Shown here one piece after another: positions 33,994-41,799 of a stretch of DNA of 64,000 nucleotides. Each line of letters begins with the position of its first letter. Position 1 is the first letter of the stretch. This stretch comes from Lentzea waywayandensis (GTDB lineage Bacteria; Actinomycetota; Actinomycetes; Mycobacteriales; Pseudonocardiaceae). The position numbers were made by a program, and so were the translations under genes. The DNA lies in NCBI RefSeq assembly GCF_900115955.1, contig NZ_FOYL01000001.1:930001-994000 (forward strand), in the 5' to 3' direction. The notes beneath the pieces are model-generated. The model was not told where the DNA came from, ran no database searches, and was given only the letters and a program-made list of their open reading frames with translations.

Positions 33994-34368
33994 ATGGACC
34001 ACCATCCGCAGGTAGAGATCCTCGCCGAGACACCCGCCACCGCGCCTGTGCCGCCAGGCCTCGTGGGACGCACGATCCTGGTCACCCTCCCGCCCGGCAG
34101 CCCCGGTGCGCCGCCACACCGGCATCCAGGCCCCATCTACGGCTACGTCGTGAAGGGCGCCATCTCGTTCGAGCTGGAAGGCGTGCCGGAGCGGGTGATC
34201 AAGGCCGGCGAGGCGTTCTTCGAGCCCGGTGGCGACGTCATCCACCTCAAGGGCGCGAACCTGCTGGCCGACGAGGAGTCGGCACTGATCGCGACCATGA
34301 TCTGCGAACCGGGCGCGCCGGTGCTGACGTTCGTGAACGCCGAGGAACTGAAGGAGCGCAAGGCATGA
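33994..34368 (+). CDS. Cupin protein 1 of 3
   Basis: A 124-residue single cupin domain. Metal-ligand candidates lie in PPHRHPGP and the second motif ends PGGDVIH, matching the two conserved cupin motifs. It closely resembles the next gene (APPHRH, GYVxKGAI, FELEG, FEPGGDVIH are shared), a recent tandem duplication. The two overlap by four bases (ATGA). Substrate unknown; small cupins act as dioxygenases, isomerases or binding proteins. Confidence 0.85.
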   Translation: MDHHPQVEILAETPATAPVPPGLVGRTILVTLPPGSPGAPPHRHPGPIYGYVVKGAISFELEGVPERVIKAGEAFFEPGGDVIHLKGANLLADEESALIATMICEPGAPVLTFVNAEELKERKA

Positions 34369-34799
34369 GCCACGAGCACACGCACCAGCTGGACAACCCC
34401 GACAAGAGCGGCCCGCCGCCGAAGATCGAGGTCATCGGCACCGTGCCGGGAGCGCCCCAGATCCCGGACGGAGCCGAGGCCATGACGATCCTCGTGACGC
34501 TGCCGCCGTCGAGTCCGGGAGCGCCACCGCACCGCCATTCCGGCCCCGCGTACGGCTACGTGATCAAGGGCGCCATCACGTTCGAGCTCGAAGGCGAGCC
34601 GGAACGGGTCGTCCGCGCGGGCGGGACGTTCTGGGAGCCCGGCGGCGACGTCATCCACTACCAGGACGGCAACCACCTGGCCGACGAGGAGTCCGCTTTC
34701 GTCGTCACGATGTTCTGCGCGCCCGGCCAGCCGATGCTGACCGTCGTGGAGGCGGACGAACTCGAGGCGCGCAGGCACCTCAGGGCGCCGCGGCCGTGA
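34365..34799 (+). CDS. Cupin protein 2 of 3
   Basis: A 144-residue single-domain cupin, paralogous to cupin 1, with an extra His-rich N-terminus (SHEHTHQLDNPDKSG). The motifs APPHRHSGPAYGYVIKG and EPGGDVIHYQDGNHLADEE keep the metal histidines. Coupled by four-base overlaps to both neighbours, so all three cupins are made from one message. Confidence 0.85.
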   Translation: MSHEHTHQLDNPDKSGPPPKIEVIGTVPGAPQIPDGAEAMTILVTLPPSSPGAPPHRHSGPAYGYVIKGAITFELEGEPERVVRAGGTFWEPGGDVIHYQDGNHLADEESAFVVTMFCAPGQPMLTVVEADELEARRHLRAPRP

Positions 34800-35128
34800 A
34801 GACGTCACTGGGCACGTTGGCGCGCAACCATCTTGAGCTGGCACGCGAGGCGTCGAGCGGCCGGAGTGCCGCGACTGTCCACGGTGGACACGAGCGGGCG
34901 CTGCGGCAGACCGTGATGGCGTTGCGCGCGGGTGAGCACATGCACGAGCACGAACATCCCGGCGAGGTGACCGTGCAGGTGCTGCTCGGCCGCGTGCGCC
35001 TGGTGGCCGGGCCGCGGTCGTGGGAGGCGTTGCCGGGCGATCTGCTGACGATGCCGGAGAGGCGGCATCGGGTGGAAGCTCTGGAGGACAGCGTCTTCCT
35101 TTTCACCACGGCGTTGCGGCTGCCGTGA
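34796..35128 (+). CDS. Cupin protein 3 of 3
   Basis: A 110-residue cupin, more distant from the other two. The first motif is HMHEHEHPGEVTVQVLLG, with three closely placed histidines, and the second ends MPERRHRVEALEDS. GTG start overlaps the stop of cupin 2 (GTGA). It resembles cupins thought to sense or buffer small phenolic or redox compounds, but no reaction can be assigned. Confidence 0.8.
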   Translation: MKTSLGTLARNHLELAREASSGRSAATVHGGHERALRQTVMALRAGEHMHEHEHPGEVTVQVLLGRVRLVAGPRSWEALPGDLLTMPERRHRVEALEDSVFLFTTALRLP

Positions 35129-35134
35129 CGAGCG

Positions 35135-35164
35135 CGAGGGGCGGGGATCGCTCCCCGCCCCTCG
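35135..35164. terminator. Strong bidirectional terminator hairpin
   Basis: A perfect 13-bp stem with a TCGC loop (CGAGGGGCGGGGA at 35135-35147, TCCCCGCCCCTCG at 35152-35164) lies between the convergent cupin operon and flavoprotein gene. Confidence 0.88.
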
Positions 35165-35167
35165 TTC

Positions 35168-36892
35168 TCACTCGACCAGCTTGCCCGCGGTGTCGACGTC
35201 CCTCATGAGCGACGTGATCTCGTCCGGCACCGGAGGGATCTCCTCGCGATCGACCCGGCCGGGGCCCGCCCAGACGAGGTTCACCTGCTGCGCGGGGTCG
35301 GTCTCCGGGAAGTCCGAGCGATTGTGGCACCCGCGGGTCTCCCGGCGTTCGAGAGCGCACTCCAGGGTCGCGCGGGCCGAGAGTGCCGACGCCTTCAGGT
35401 CGAAGGCGTGCGCGAGGTCCTGGAAGCCGGCGAGGTCGGGGTGCACGCCGACGTCGCGGATGCGTTCCTCCAGCTGGTCCAGTTCCGCGAGTCCCTTGCG
35501 CAGTCCGGCTTCGTCGCGGACGACGCCCGCGTGCTCGGTCATCGTGTTGCGCAGCGCTCGTTGCAGGGCGCGGACGTTCTCCGGCCCGTCGGCGGCGAGC
35601 AGTCCGTCCACTTCGGACCGTGCTTCGCCGAGCGCGGTGTGCGAACGCTGTTGTGCGCTCAGGGAAGCCGAGTACTCGGCCGCCGCCTCGCCGACGATCC
35701 TGCCGTACACCAGGAGCTCGATCAGCGAGTTGCCGCCGAGCCGGTTCGCGCCGTGCAGACCGCTGGACGCCTCCCCGATCGCGTACAGGCCGTCGACCCC
35801 TGTCGAGTGGTCCGCGGGTGACACCCACACGCCGCCCATCGAGTAGTGCGCGGTCGGGGCGATCTCCACGGCCTCCTGCGTGATGTCCTTCATCTGCAGT
35901 TCCAGCAGCGTCTGGTACACCCTGGGCAGCCGTTGCATGATCTGCTCGCGCGGCAGGTGCGACACGTCCAGCCACACGCCGCCGTTCGGGGTGCCGCGGC
36001 CTTCCTTGATCTCGGTGTACGCGGCGAGCGCCACCCTGTCGCGGGTGGACAGTTCCATGCGCCGCGGGTCGTAGCGGGCCATGAAGCGTTCGCCCGAGGC
36101 GTTCGTCAGGATGCCGCCCTCACCGCGGGCCGCCTCCGACACCAGCGTGCCGGCGGCGTTCTCCGGTTCGAGCAGGCCGGACGGGTGGAACTGCACCAGT
36201 TCGGGGTCGCGGATCCGGCCACCCGCGAGCACGGCCAGGCGGAACGAGTCGCCGGTGTTCTCGTCGCGGCGGCTCGACGTGCGGCGCCAGATCCGGGTGT
36301 GGCCGCCCGCCGCGAGGATGACGACGTCCGCGTGGAACACGTACCGCCTGCCGGTGTTCAGGTCGAACCCGTACGCGCCGAACACCACGTTGTCTCGCAC
36401 CAGGATCCGCGTGATGTAACAGGAGTCGTGGATCGGGACGTTGAGCTGCGTGGCCCGGTTCACGAGCGTGCGCTGGATCTCCAGCCCGGTGTAGTCGCCG
36501 GCGAACGACGTGCGGCGGAACGTGTGCGCGCCGAAGAACCGTTGCGAGATGCGCCCGTCGGTCTCCCGCGCGAACGGCATGCCCCAGCGTTCGAGGTCCG
36601 CGATGCCGCGCGAGGCCTGCTCGGCCACGACCCGCACGATCTCCGGGTTGGCCAGGAGGTAGCTCTCCTTGATGGTGTCCGCCGCGTGCTGCTGCCAGGT
36701 GTCGGCGGGGTCCATCGTCGCCAGCGCCGCGTTGATGCCGCCGGCGGCGAGGGCGGTGTGCGCGTCCGCTTTGGGGCGCTTGCCGACGACCAGTACGTCG
36801 ACTCCGCGTTCGGCCAGTTCGATGGCGGCGCGCAGTCCCGCGCCCCCGCTTCCGATCACCAGCACTGACGTTGCGACCTGCTGTTCAGTCAT
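35168..36892 (-). CDS. SdhA/FrdA-like flavoprotein (fumarate reductase/succinate dehydrogenase type)
   Basis: A 574-residue FAD enzyme of the succinate dehydrogenase/fumarate reductase/L-aspartate oxidase group. It has the FAD site VIGSGGAGLRAAIE near residue 12, the flavin-linking region HTALAAGGINAAL, the active-site PTAHYSMGGV, the substrate arginine region ANRLGGNSLIELLV, and the SdhA C-terminal helical domain. No iron-sulfur or membrane-anchor gene is next to it, so it may pair with subunits encoded elsewhere or act alone. L-aspartate oxidase is less likely because no nadA or nadC is adjacent. Confidence 0.85.
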   Translation of the reverse strand: MTEQQVATSVLVIGSGGAGLRAAIELAERGVDVLVVGKRPKADAHTALAAGGINAALATMDPADTWQQHAADTIKESYLLANPEIVRVVAEQASRGIADLERWGMPFARETDGRISQRFFGAHTFRRTSFAGDYTGLEIQRTLVNRATQLNVPIHDSCYITRILVRDNVVFGAYGFDLNTGRRYVFHADVVILAAGGHTRIWRRTSSRRDENTGDSFRLAVLAGGRIRDPELVQFHPSGLLEPENAAGTLVSEAARGEGGILTNASGERFMARYDPRRMELSTRDRVALAAYTEIKEGRGTPNGGVWLDVSHLPREQIMQRLPRVYQTLLELQMKDITQEAVEIAPTAHYSMGGVWVSPADHSTGVDGLYAIGEASSGLHGANRLGGNSLIELLVYGRIVGEAAAEYSASLSAQQRSHTALGEARSEVDGLLAADGPENVRALQRALRNTMTEHAGVVRDEAGLRKGLAELDQLEERIRDVGVHPDLAGFQDLAHAFDLKASALSARATLECALERRETRGCHNRSDFPETDPAQQVNLVWAGPGRVDREEIPPVPDEITSLMRDVDTAGKLVE

Positions 36893-36964
36893 CGCGGCCT
36901 CCGTTGCCCGTCTCTTCCATTAAGTAGGACCGGGCAGCGCTTCTGCTTGTGACTGTTAGCTGCG

Positions 36965-37004
36965 TGACAGTGCGTCCGTGGACACATCTTTAGGATCAGT
37001 GGTG
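36965..37004 (+). promoter_or_regulatory. Possible leaderless promoter of trpF
   Basis: TAGGAT at 36991-36996 fits an actinobacterial -10 and ends seven bases before the trpF GTG; TGACAG at 36965-36970 is a weak -35. No ribosome site precedes the GTG, so a leaderless transcript is likely. Confidence 0.4.
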
Positions 37005-37600
37005 TGTTCGTGAAGCTTTGTGGTCTGCGCACCGAGTCCGATGTCGCCGTGGCGGTCGAGGCCGGGGCTGACGCCGTCGGTTTCGTGCTGACGAGCAGTC
37101 CCCGCCAGATCGACGTCGACCTGGCGTCCCGGCTCGTGGCGGAGGTGCCCACTGGGGTCCTGACCGTCGCTGTGGTGCGCGGGATCGGCGCTGCCGAAGC
37201 CGGTGAGCTGGCGCTGAAGACGGGCGTGCGCGCGTTGCAGCTGCACGGCGACTACCCGCGTGAGGCCTTCGACGAGTTGGCGGACCTGCCGTTCGGACTG
37301 GTCCGGGCGACGGCGCTCGGACCGGACACCGACGTGCGCACCGGCGCGTTCGGCGAAGAACTGCTGCTCATCGACTCCCCCGTCGCCGGATCTGGCGAGC
37401 AGTGGGACATCACGCGGCTCGCCGACAACCCGCCGACCGGACAGTGGCTGCTGGCGGGCGGGTTGTCGCCGGAGACGGTCGCGGGGGCGATCAGCGTCGC
37501 GCGGCCGTGGGGTGTCGACGTGTCCAGCGGCATCGAGTCGAGCCGTGGCGTCAAGGACCACGGCCGGATGCGCGAGTTCGTCGCCGCCGCGCGCGGTTAG
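37004..37600 (+). CDS. trpF: Phosphoribosylanthranilate isomerase
   Basis: A 198-residue TIM-barrel enzyme of tryptophan synthesis that isomerises N-(5-phosphoribosyl)-anthranilate. It starts FVKLCGLR, with the conserved Cys6, and has VGFVLTSSPRQI, LQLHGD, and the phosphate-binding end GLSPETVAGAI and GVDVSSGIES. In many actinobacteria PriA carries out both the TrpF and HisA reactions, so a separate trpF is notable. It stands alone, without other trp genes, and may supply a specialised pathway or be redundant. Confidence 0.93.
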   Translation: MFVKLCGLRTESDVAVAVEAGADAVGFVLTSSPRQIDVDLASRLVAEVPTGVLTVAVVRGIGAAEAGELALKTGVRALQLHGDYPREAFDELADLPFGLVRATALGPDTDVRTGAFGEELLLIDSPVAGSGEQWDITRLADNPPTGQWLLAGGLSPETVAGAISVARPWGVDVSSGIESSRGVKDHGRMREFVAAARG

Positions 37601-37684
37601 ACCACGCACGTCGGGCAACGCGCTGAGGTCCCGCAACGGATCGCCTGCCACGGCGAGCAGATCGGCGTCGCGGCCGGGATCCGG
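37601..37684 (-). pseudogene. Relic of an amidohydrolase C-terminus
   Basis: The 84 bases between trpF and the DUF4406 gene translate on the minus strand to DPGRDADLLAVAGDPLRDL followed by SALPDVRG. This is the typical closing segment of amidohydrolases (GADADLLVLDGDPL...). The rest of the enzyme is absent, so this is a deletion remnant trimmed exactly to the neighbouring genes. Confidence 0.65.
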
Positions 37685-37685
37685 G

Positions 37686-38048
37686 CTAGGCCGCGCGGTA
37701 GCCCGGGATGTCCTCGACCCGGTGGTAGACCGGCAGTCCACGCTCGCGTGCGATCCGCACGTCCTCGTCCGCGCCGGTCGACTCGCCGGGCAGCCGCAGC
37801 ACCGCCTCGCAGCGTTCCAGCAGGCGTTGCGCGGTCGGGTACATGATCTCCGAGGCGATCGGGTCGGTCGGCGAGCTTCCCCCGGCGCCGCGCAGCACGG
37901 GCAGCGCGACCCACTCGCCGATCATCGGCACGTGCCCGCTGCGGAAGATCGGCCACGCCGCCTCCTCCAGCCGTTCGAGGTTGCGCGCCATGAGCGCGGG
38001 GTCGTCCCCGGTGCCCGATCGGTAGGGCCCTGCGATCAGAATCAGCAT
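37686..38048 (-). CDS. DUF4406 / nucleoside 2-deoxyribosyltransferase-like protein
   Basis: A 120-residue protein with the opening MLILIAGPYRSG and a conserved glutamate region MIGEWVALPVL, typical of the DUF4406 branch of the nucleoside deoxyribosyltransferase-like fold. Possible activity on nucleosides or nucleotides is family-based inference. ATG at 38048 is used; one four codons upstream is possible. Divergent from the DeoR regulator, which may control it. Confidence 0.78.
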   Translation of the reverse strand: MLILIAGPYRSGTGDDPALMARNLERLEEAAWPIFRSGHVPMIGEWVALPVLRGAGGSSPTDPIASEIMYPTAQRLLERCEAVLRLPGESTGADEDVRIARERGLPVYHRVEDIPGYRAA

Positions 38049-38097
38049 GCGACCGACCATAATGTGCAAGACTCGGCAAAAACAAGGAGAAACGTGC

Positions 38098-38838
38098 ATG
38101 TTGGCTGCCCAACGCCGTGACCTGCTGCTCGAACGACTGCGCACCGACGGCCGGATCGTCGCCAAGGACCTCGCCGCCGAAGTCGGCATCTCCGAGGACA
38201 CGATCCGCCGCGACCTGCGCGACATGGCGGCGGCGGGGCTCTGCCAACGTGTGTACGGCGGCGCACTGCCCGTATCCCCCGCCATCGCGGACTACGCCAC
38301 ACGTCAGGGCGTGCAGGTCGATGGCAAGCAACGGGTCGCACGGGCGGCAGCCGCGTTGATCGAACCCGGCAGCACCGTGATCCTCGACGGCGGCACGACC
38401 ACCCTCGCCGTCGTGCGCGCGCTACCGCTCGATCTGCACGCCACGGTCGTCACGCACAGTCCGACGATCGCGAGCGCGTTGGAAGAGCACCAGGACGTGG
38501 AGGTCTACGTCATCGGCGGAAGGCTCTTCAAGCACTCGATGGTCGCGTGCGGTGCCGCGGCCGTGGAGGCCGCACGGAACGTGCACGCGGATCTCTTCTT
38601 CCTCGGCGTCACGGGCGTACATCCCGAAACGGGCCTCACGACTGGTGACGCGGACGAGGCCGCGATGAAGCGCGCGCTCGCCCATCAGGCCGCGGACACC
38701 TACGTGCTGGCCAGTTCGGAGAAGATCGGCACGGCGTCGCGGTTCTCCGTGCTGCCGTTCGCCGAGGTCGCCGGCGTGATCACGGACGCGGACAACGAGA
38801 CCGTGCGCGCGTTGGAGGTGCCCGTCATCCAGGCCTGA
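38098..38838 (+). CDS. DeoR/GlpR-family transcriptional regulator
   Basis: A 246-residue repressor with an N-terminal DeoR HTH (RIVAKDLAAEVGISEDTIRRD) and a C-terminal sugar-phosphate sensor with STVILDGGTTT and FLGVTGVHPETGLTT. AAGGAG before the ATG at 38098 sets the start; the longer frame is not used. No sugar kinase or aldolase lies next to it; the divergent DUF4406 gene is the nearest possible target. Confidence 0.9.
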   Translation: MLAAQRRDLLLERLRTDGRIVAKDLAAEVGISEDTIRRDLRDMAAAGLCQRVYGGALPVSPAIADYATRQGVQVDGKQRVARAAAALIEPGSTVILDGGTTTLAVVRALPLDLHATVVTHSPTIASALEEHQDVEVYVIGGRLFKHSMVACGAAAVEAARNVHADLFFLGVTGVHPETGLTTGDADEAAMKRALAHQAADTYVLASSEKIGTASRFSVLPFAEVAGVITDADNETVRALEVPVIQA

Positions 38839-38840
38839 CT

Positions 38841-39983
38841 TCAGCTGACGACCCTCAGGTAGCCCTTGGGAGAGCCGTGGGTGCGGCCGCACTCGGTCAG
38901 CGCGAGCACCCCGTACCCCTCGACGTCGCCCTCGAAGTAGCGCGGGTTGACCGACAGCTCCTCGGCGACGTCGGTGGCCCAGATGTCCTCGAGGTCGTCG
39001 TTCTCGTCGCTGGTGTCGTGCGGCAGGCCCCAGCCGTCCTCGACGTCGAGCTCACCGATCTGGTCCTCCGCCTTGAACGCGTCGTAGTAGCGGACGATCT
39101 CGCCCTGCTCCGCGACGCACCACGCCGTCCAGCCGTCGCCGCAACTCATGCCGTAGTAGTGCGCCTCGCCGAACACCCCGCTCAGCACCGCGCAGATCTC
39201 CGTCACCGGACGGGTCGCGTGCTCGAACGGCTCGCCGAACACCAGCGTCCAGCCGTCCCACGAGCCCGTGACGTACACCCTGGCGCACCGGACGTGCTCG
39301 TCGTCCTTGGACCACGCGTGGTGGTCGTTGTTCCAGGCCTCGGCGCCCAGCACCTTGGTCACCGGCACCGGATCCCGCAGCCCGCAGACCTCGAGAACGG
39401 CCGCCTGGTTCTCGGTCTTGATCGCGTACCAGCCGCCGCAGAGGTGCATCTCGTCGATGCTGTACATGTCGTCTTCGAGCTTGAACTGGACGAACCGGTC
39501 GACCACCTCGCGGTCCTCCGGCGTGAACGCGTCGGGTCCGCCGACCTCCGCGATGCCGATCAACGCGCCCCTGCGCAACGCACCCTTGGCCGTGCGGCGG
39601 GTCTCTTGCAGCAACGGCAACACGTCCGGCCCCATGGTCCCGAACGCCCACAACGCTTCCCGTTGCACGTAGTAGTCCTCGTCCGCGAGCACGGGCAGCA
39701 GTCGCGCGGCGTGCTGGAGCGCCGTCTCGCCGCGGAACATGCTCGCGGCCGCCCGGCGGATCCCGTGGTGCGGGTGCCGCAGCAGGCCGAGGTAGATCTC
39801 GTCTCCTGCCTTCACCAGCGAGAACACCCGGTAGCCCTGCCGCACGACCTGACCGTCCTGGGAGGTGGTGATCAGCTCGATGAGCCCGTCGAACGTCGTG
39901 ATCCCCTGCTCGCGCACGAAGTCCTCGGCCTCGCTCTTGAAGCGGTCGTCGTCCATGCGGTCGAGCAGCGCCCGGATCTCCAT
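38841..39983 (-). CDS. HEAT-repeat protein of unknown function
   Basis: A 380-residue soluble protein. Residues 60-150 contain HEAT-like helical repeats (HHGIRRAAASMFRGETALQ, then YYVQREALWAFGTMGPDVLP and KGALRRGALIGIAEVGG). The second half has a tryptophan-rich beta region (CGGWYAIKTENQ, GSWDGWTLVFGEPFEHATRP, GDGWTAWCVAEQGEIVRYYD) that I cannot assign to a family, and a very acidic tail. It could be a protein-protein adaptor. The ATG at 39983 opens the conserved part. Confidence 0.7.
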   Translation of the reverse strand: MEIRALLDRMDDDRFKSEAEDFVREQGITTFDGLIELITTSQDGQVVRQGYRVFSLVKAGDEIYLGLLRHPHHGIRRAAASMFRGETALQHAARLLPVLADEDYYVQREALWAFGTMGPDVLPLLQETRRTAKGALRRGALIGIAEVGGPDAFTPEDREVVDRFVQFKLEDDMYSIDEMHLCGGWYAIKTENQAAVLEVCGLRDPVPVTKVLGAEAWNNDHHAWSKDDEHVRCARVYVTGSWDGWTLVFGEPFEHATRPVTEICAVLSGVFGEAHYYGMSCGDGWTAWCVAEQGEIVRYYDAFKAEDQIGELDVEDGWGLPHDTSDENDDLEDIWATDVAEELSVNPRYFEGDVEGYGVLALTECGRTHGSPKGYLRVVS

Positions 39984-40032
39984 GGCGCGGCACCCTAGCG
40001 CGTCGTCCCAAGTGGACTTCCGGTTCCGCCGG

Positions 40033-41385
40033 ATGGCCGAGACCTTGACTCGCAGCGGCGTACTGGGCACGCTGCGAACCGTGACGAGCCTGGCTGAGGA
40101 GCACGTCAAGCCGGCGGTGCGCTGGAGCATCGGCCACGCCCTGCCTCGTGCCGTGCTGCGCCTGGCCGCCCGCCGCGGCGACCTCCAGGGCCGCATCACC
40201 GTCGAGGCCTCCACCGGCGCCGACCTGACGGACCTGTTCGACGAGATCCGCGCCCAAGGCCCGCTCGCCGCCACCAAGATCGGCCACACGACCACACGGC
40301 ACGAGGTCGTCAAGGCGATCCTGTCCGACGACGCGTTCGTGACGGCCCGCCCGCGCTTCGGCGCCGGCATCCTCGGCAAGCTCGCCGCGTGGTCCGCCAC
40401 CGACGTGATGCACCCCGTCCAACCGCCGTCGCTGCTGGCCGTCGAACCGCCCGCGCACACCCGGTACCGCAAGCTCGTCACCCGCGTCTTCACCGCCCGC
40501 GCCGTCGAACAGCTGCGCGTCCGCACCCAGCAGATCGCCGACGACCTGCTCGACGACCTCGACCCGGCCAACCCGGTCGACCTGATCGAGACCTACTGCG
40601 GCCTGCTGCCGGTCACCGTGATCAGCGAGATCCTCGGCGTGCCACCACAGGAACGCGCGACCGTCCTCGCGTTGGGCGCGGCCGCCGCGCCGAGTCTGGA
40701 CCTCGGCCTGTCGTGGCGCGTGTTCCGCGACGTCGAGACCGGCCTGAACACGTTCGACGCCTGGCTCTCCCGCCACCTCGACGCCCTGCGCGCCGACCCC
40801 GGCGACAACCTGCTCAGCCGCCTGATCACCGCCCGCGAGGACGGTGTGGGCCTCACCGAACGCGAACTGAAGGCCACCGCGGGCCTCGTGCTGGCCGCCG
40901 GTTTCGAGACCACCGTGAACCTCCTCGGCAACGGGATCTCGTTGCTCTGCCGGCATCCGGCGCAGCTCGAAACCCTTCGCGCACACCCGGAACTGTGGGG
41001 CAACGCCGTCGACGAGGTGTTGCGCCACGACCCGCCGGTGCTGCTGACCGGCCGCATGTGCGCCCGCGACACGACGGTCGCCGGCATCCCCGTGCGACGA
41101 GGCCAGATCATCACGACCGTGCTCGCCGGAGCCAACCGCGACCCGTCCGTCTTCGAGAACCCGGCGGCGTTCGACGTCAGCCGCCCGAACGCCCGCGACC
41201 ACGTGTCGTTCGGCGCCGGCCGCCACTACTGCCTCGGCGCCCAGCTCGCGCGCATGGAGGGCGAGATCGGCCTGCGCACGATCTTCGACCGCTTCCCCGG
41301 TCTCGCCCCGCTGCCGGGCGCACGCCGCCGGCCGACCCGCATCCTGCGCGGCTTCGAACGCCTGCCCACCGCCCTCAAGGCCTGA
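40033..41385 (+). CDS. Cytochrome P450
   Basis: A 450-residue P450 monooxygenase. The I-helix oxygen-binding motif is AGFETT at 289-294, ExxR is EVLR at 328-331, and the haem loop FGAGRHYCLG places the axial Cys at 400. Length and style fit bacterial class I enzymes that need a ferredoxin. No ferredoxin is adjacent; the one at 61895 could serve. The start at 40033 (MAETLTRSG) precedes an unusual extension of about 60 residues. Directly after its stop, in the same frame, is a Rieske oxygenase relic. Confidence 0.92.
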   Translation: MAETLTRSGVLGTLRTVTSLAEEHVKPAVRWSIGHALPRAVLRLAARRGDLQGRITVEASTGADLTDLFDEIRAQGPLAATKIGHTTTRHEVVKAILSDDAFVTARPRFGAGILGKLAAWSATDVMHPVQPPSLLAVEPPAHTRYRKLVTRVFTARAVEQLRVRTQQIADDLLDDLDPANPVDLIETYCGLLPVTVISEILGVPPQERATVLALGAAAAPSLDLGLSWRVFRDVETGLNTFDAWLSRHLDALRADPGDNLLSRLITAREDGVGLTERELKATAGLVLAAGFETTVNLLGNGISLLCRHPAQLETLRAHPELWGNAVDEVLRHDPPVLLTGRMCARDTTVAGIPVRRGQIITTVLAGANRDPSVFENPAAFDVSRPNARDHVSFGAGRHYCLGAQLARMEGEIGLRTIFDRFPGLAPLPGARRRPTRILRGFERLPTALKA

Positions 41386-41799
41386 ACCAAAGCCTCCAAG
41401 CAGGCGAACAGCGCGTACGACGTCTCCGGCGCGACGGTCAACCAGCACGCCGTGTGGTGGCTGTGGCCCAACACGTGCCTGCTGCGCTACCCCGGCAGGT
41501 CCAACTTCATGGTGCTGCACATCCTTCCGGACGGCCCGGAACGCACGCGCGAGACGTGGGACTTCTACTTCGAGACCACCGACCTGACCGCCGCGGAACT
41601 GGACGGCGTCCGGTACATCGACGAAGTGTTGCAGCAGCAGGACATCGGCATCGTGGAGAGCGTCCAACGCGGGATGCGCACACCCGCGTTCGATCAGGGG
41701 CGGATCGTCTACGACCCGGCCGGGACCGGGTTGGCCGAGCACGGCGTGCACCACTTCCACGGCCTGCTGCTGGAGGCGTATCGCGCTGCGGCGGGCTAG
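41386..41799 (+). pseudogene. Relic of a Rieske ring-hydroxylating oxygenase alpha subunit
   Basis: About 137 codons continue in the P450 frame immediately after its TGA. They encode the C-terminal catalytic part of a Rieske oxygenase alpha subunit: NQHAVWWLWPNTCLLRYPG, then ERTRETWDFYFETTD, QQDIGIVESVQRGM and HHFHGLLLEAY. The Rieske cluster, most of the catalytic domain and a start codon are missing, so it is a truncated remnant, presumably left by a deletion that joined it to the P450. Confidence 0.8.
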
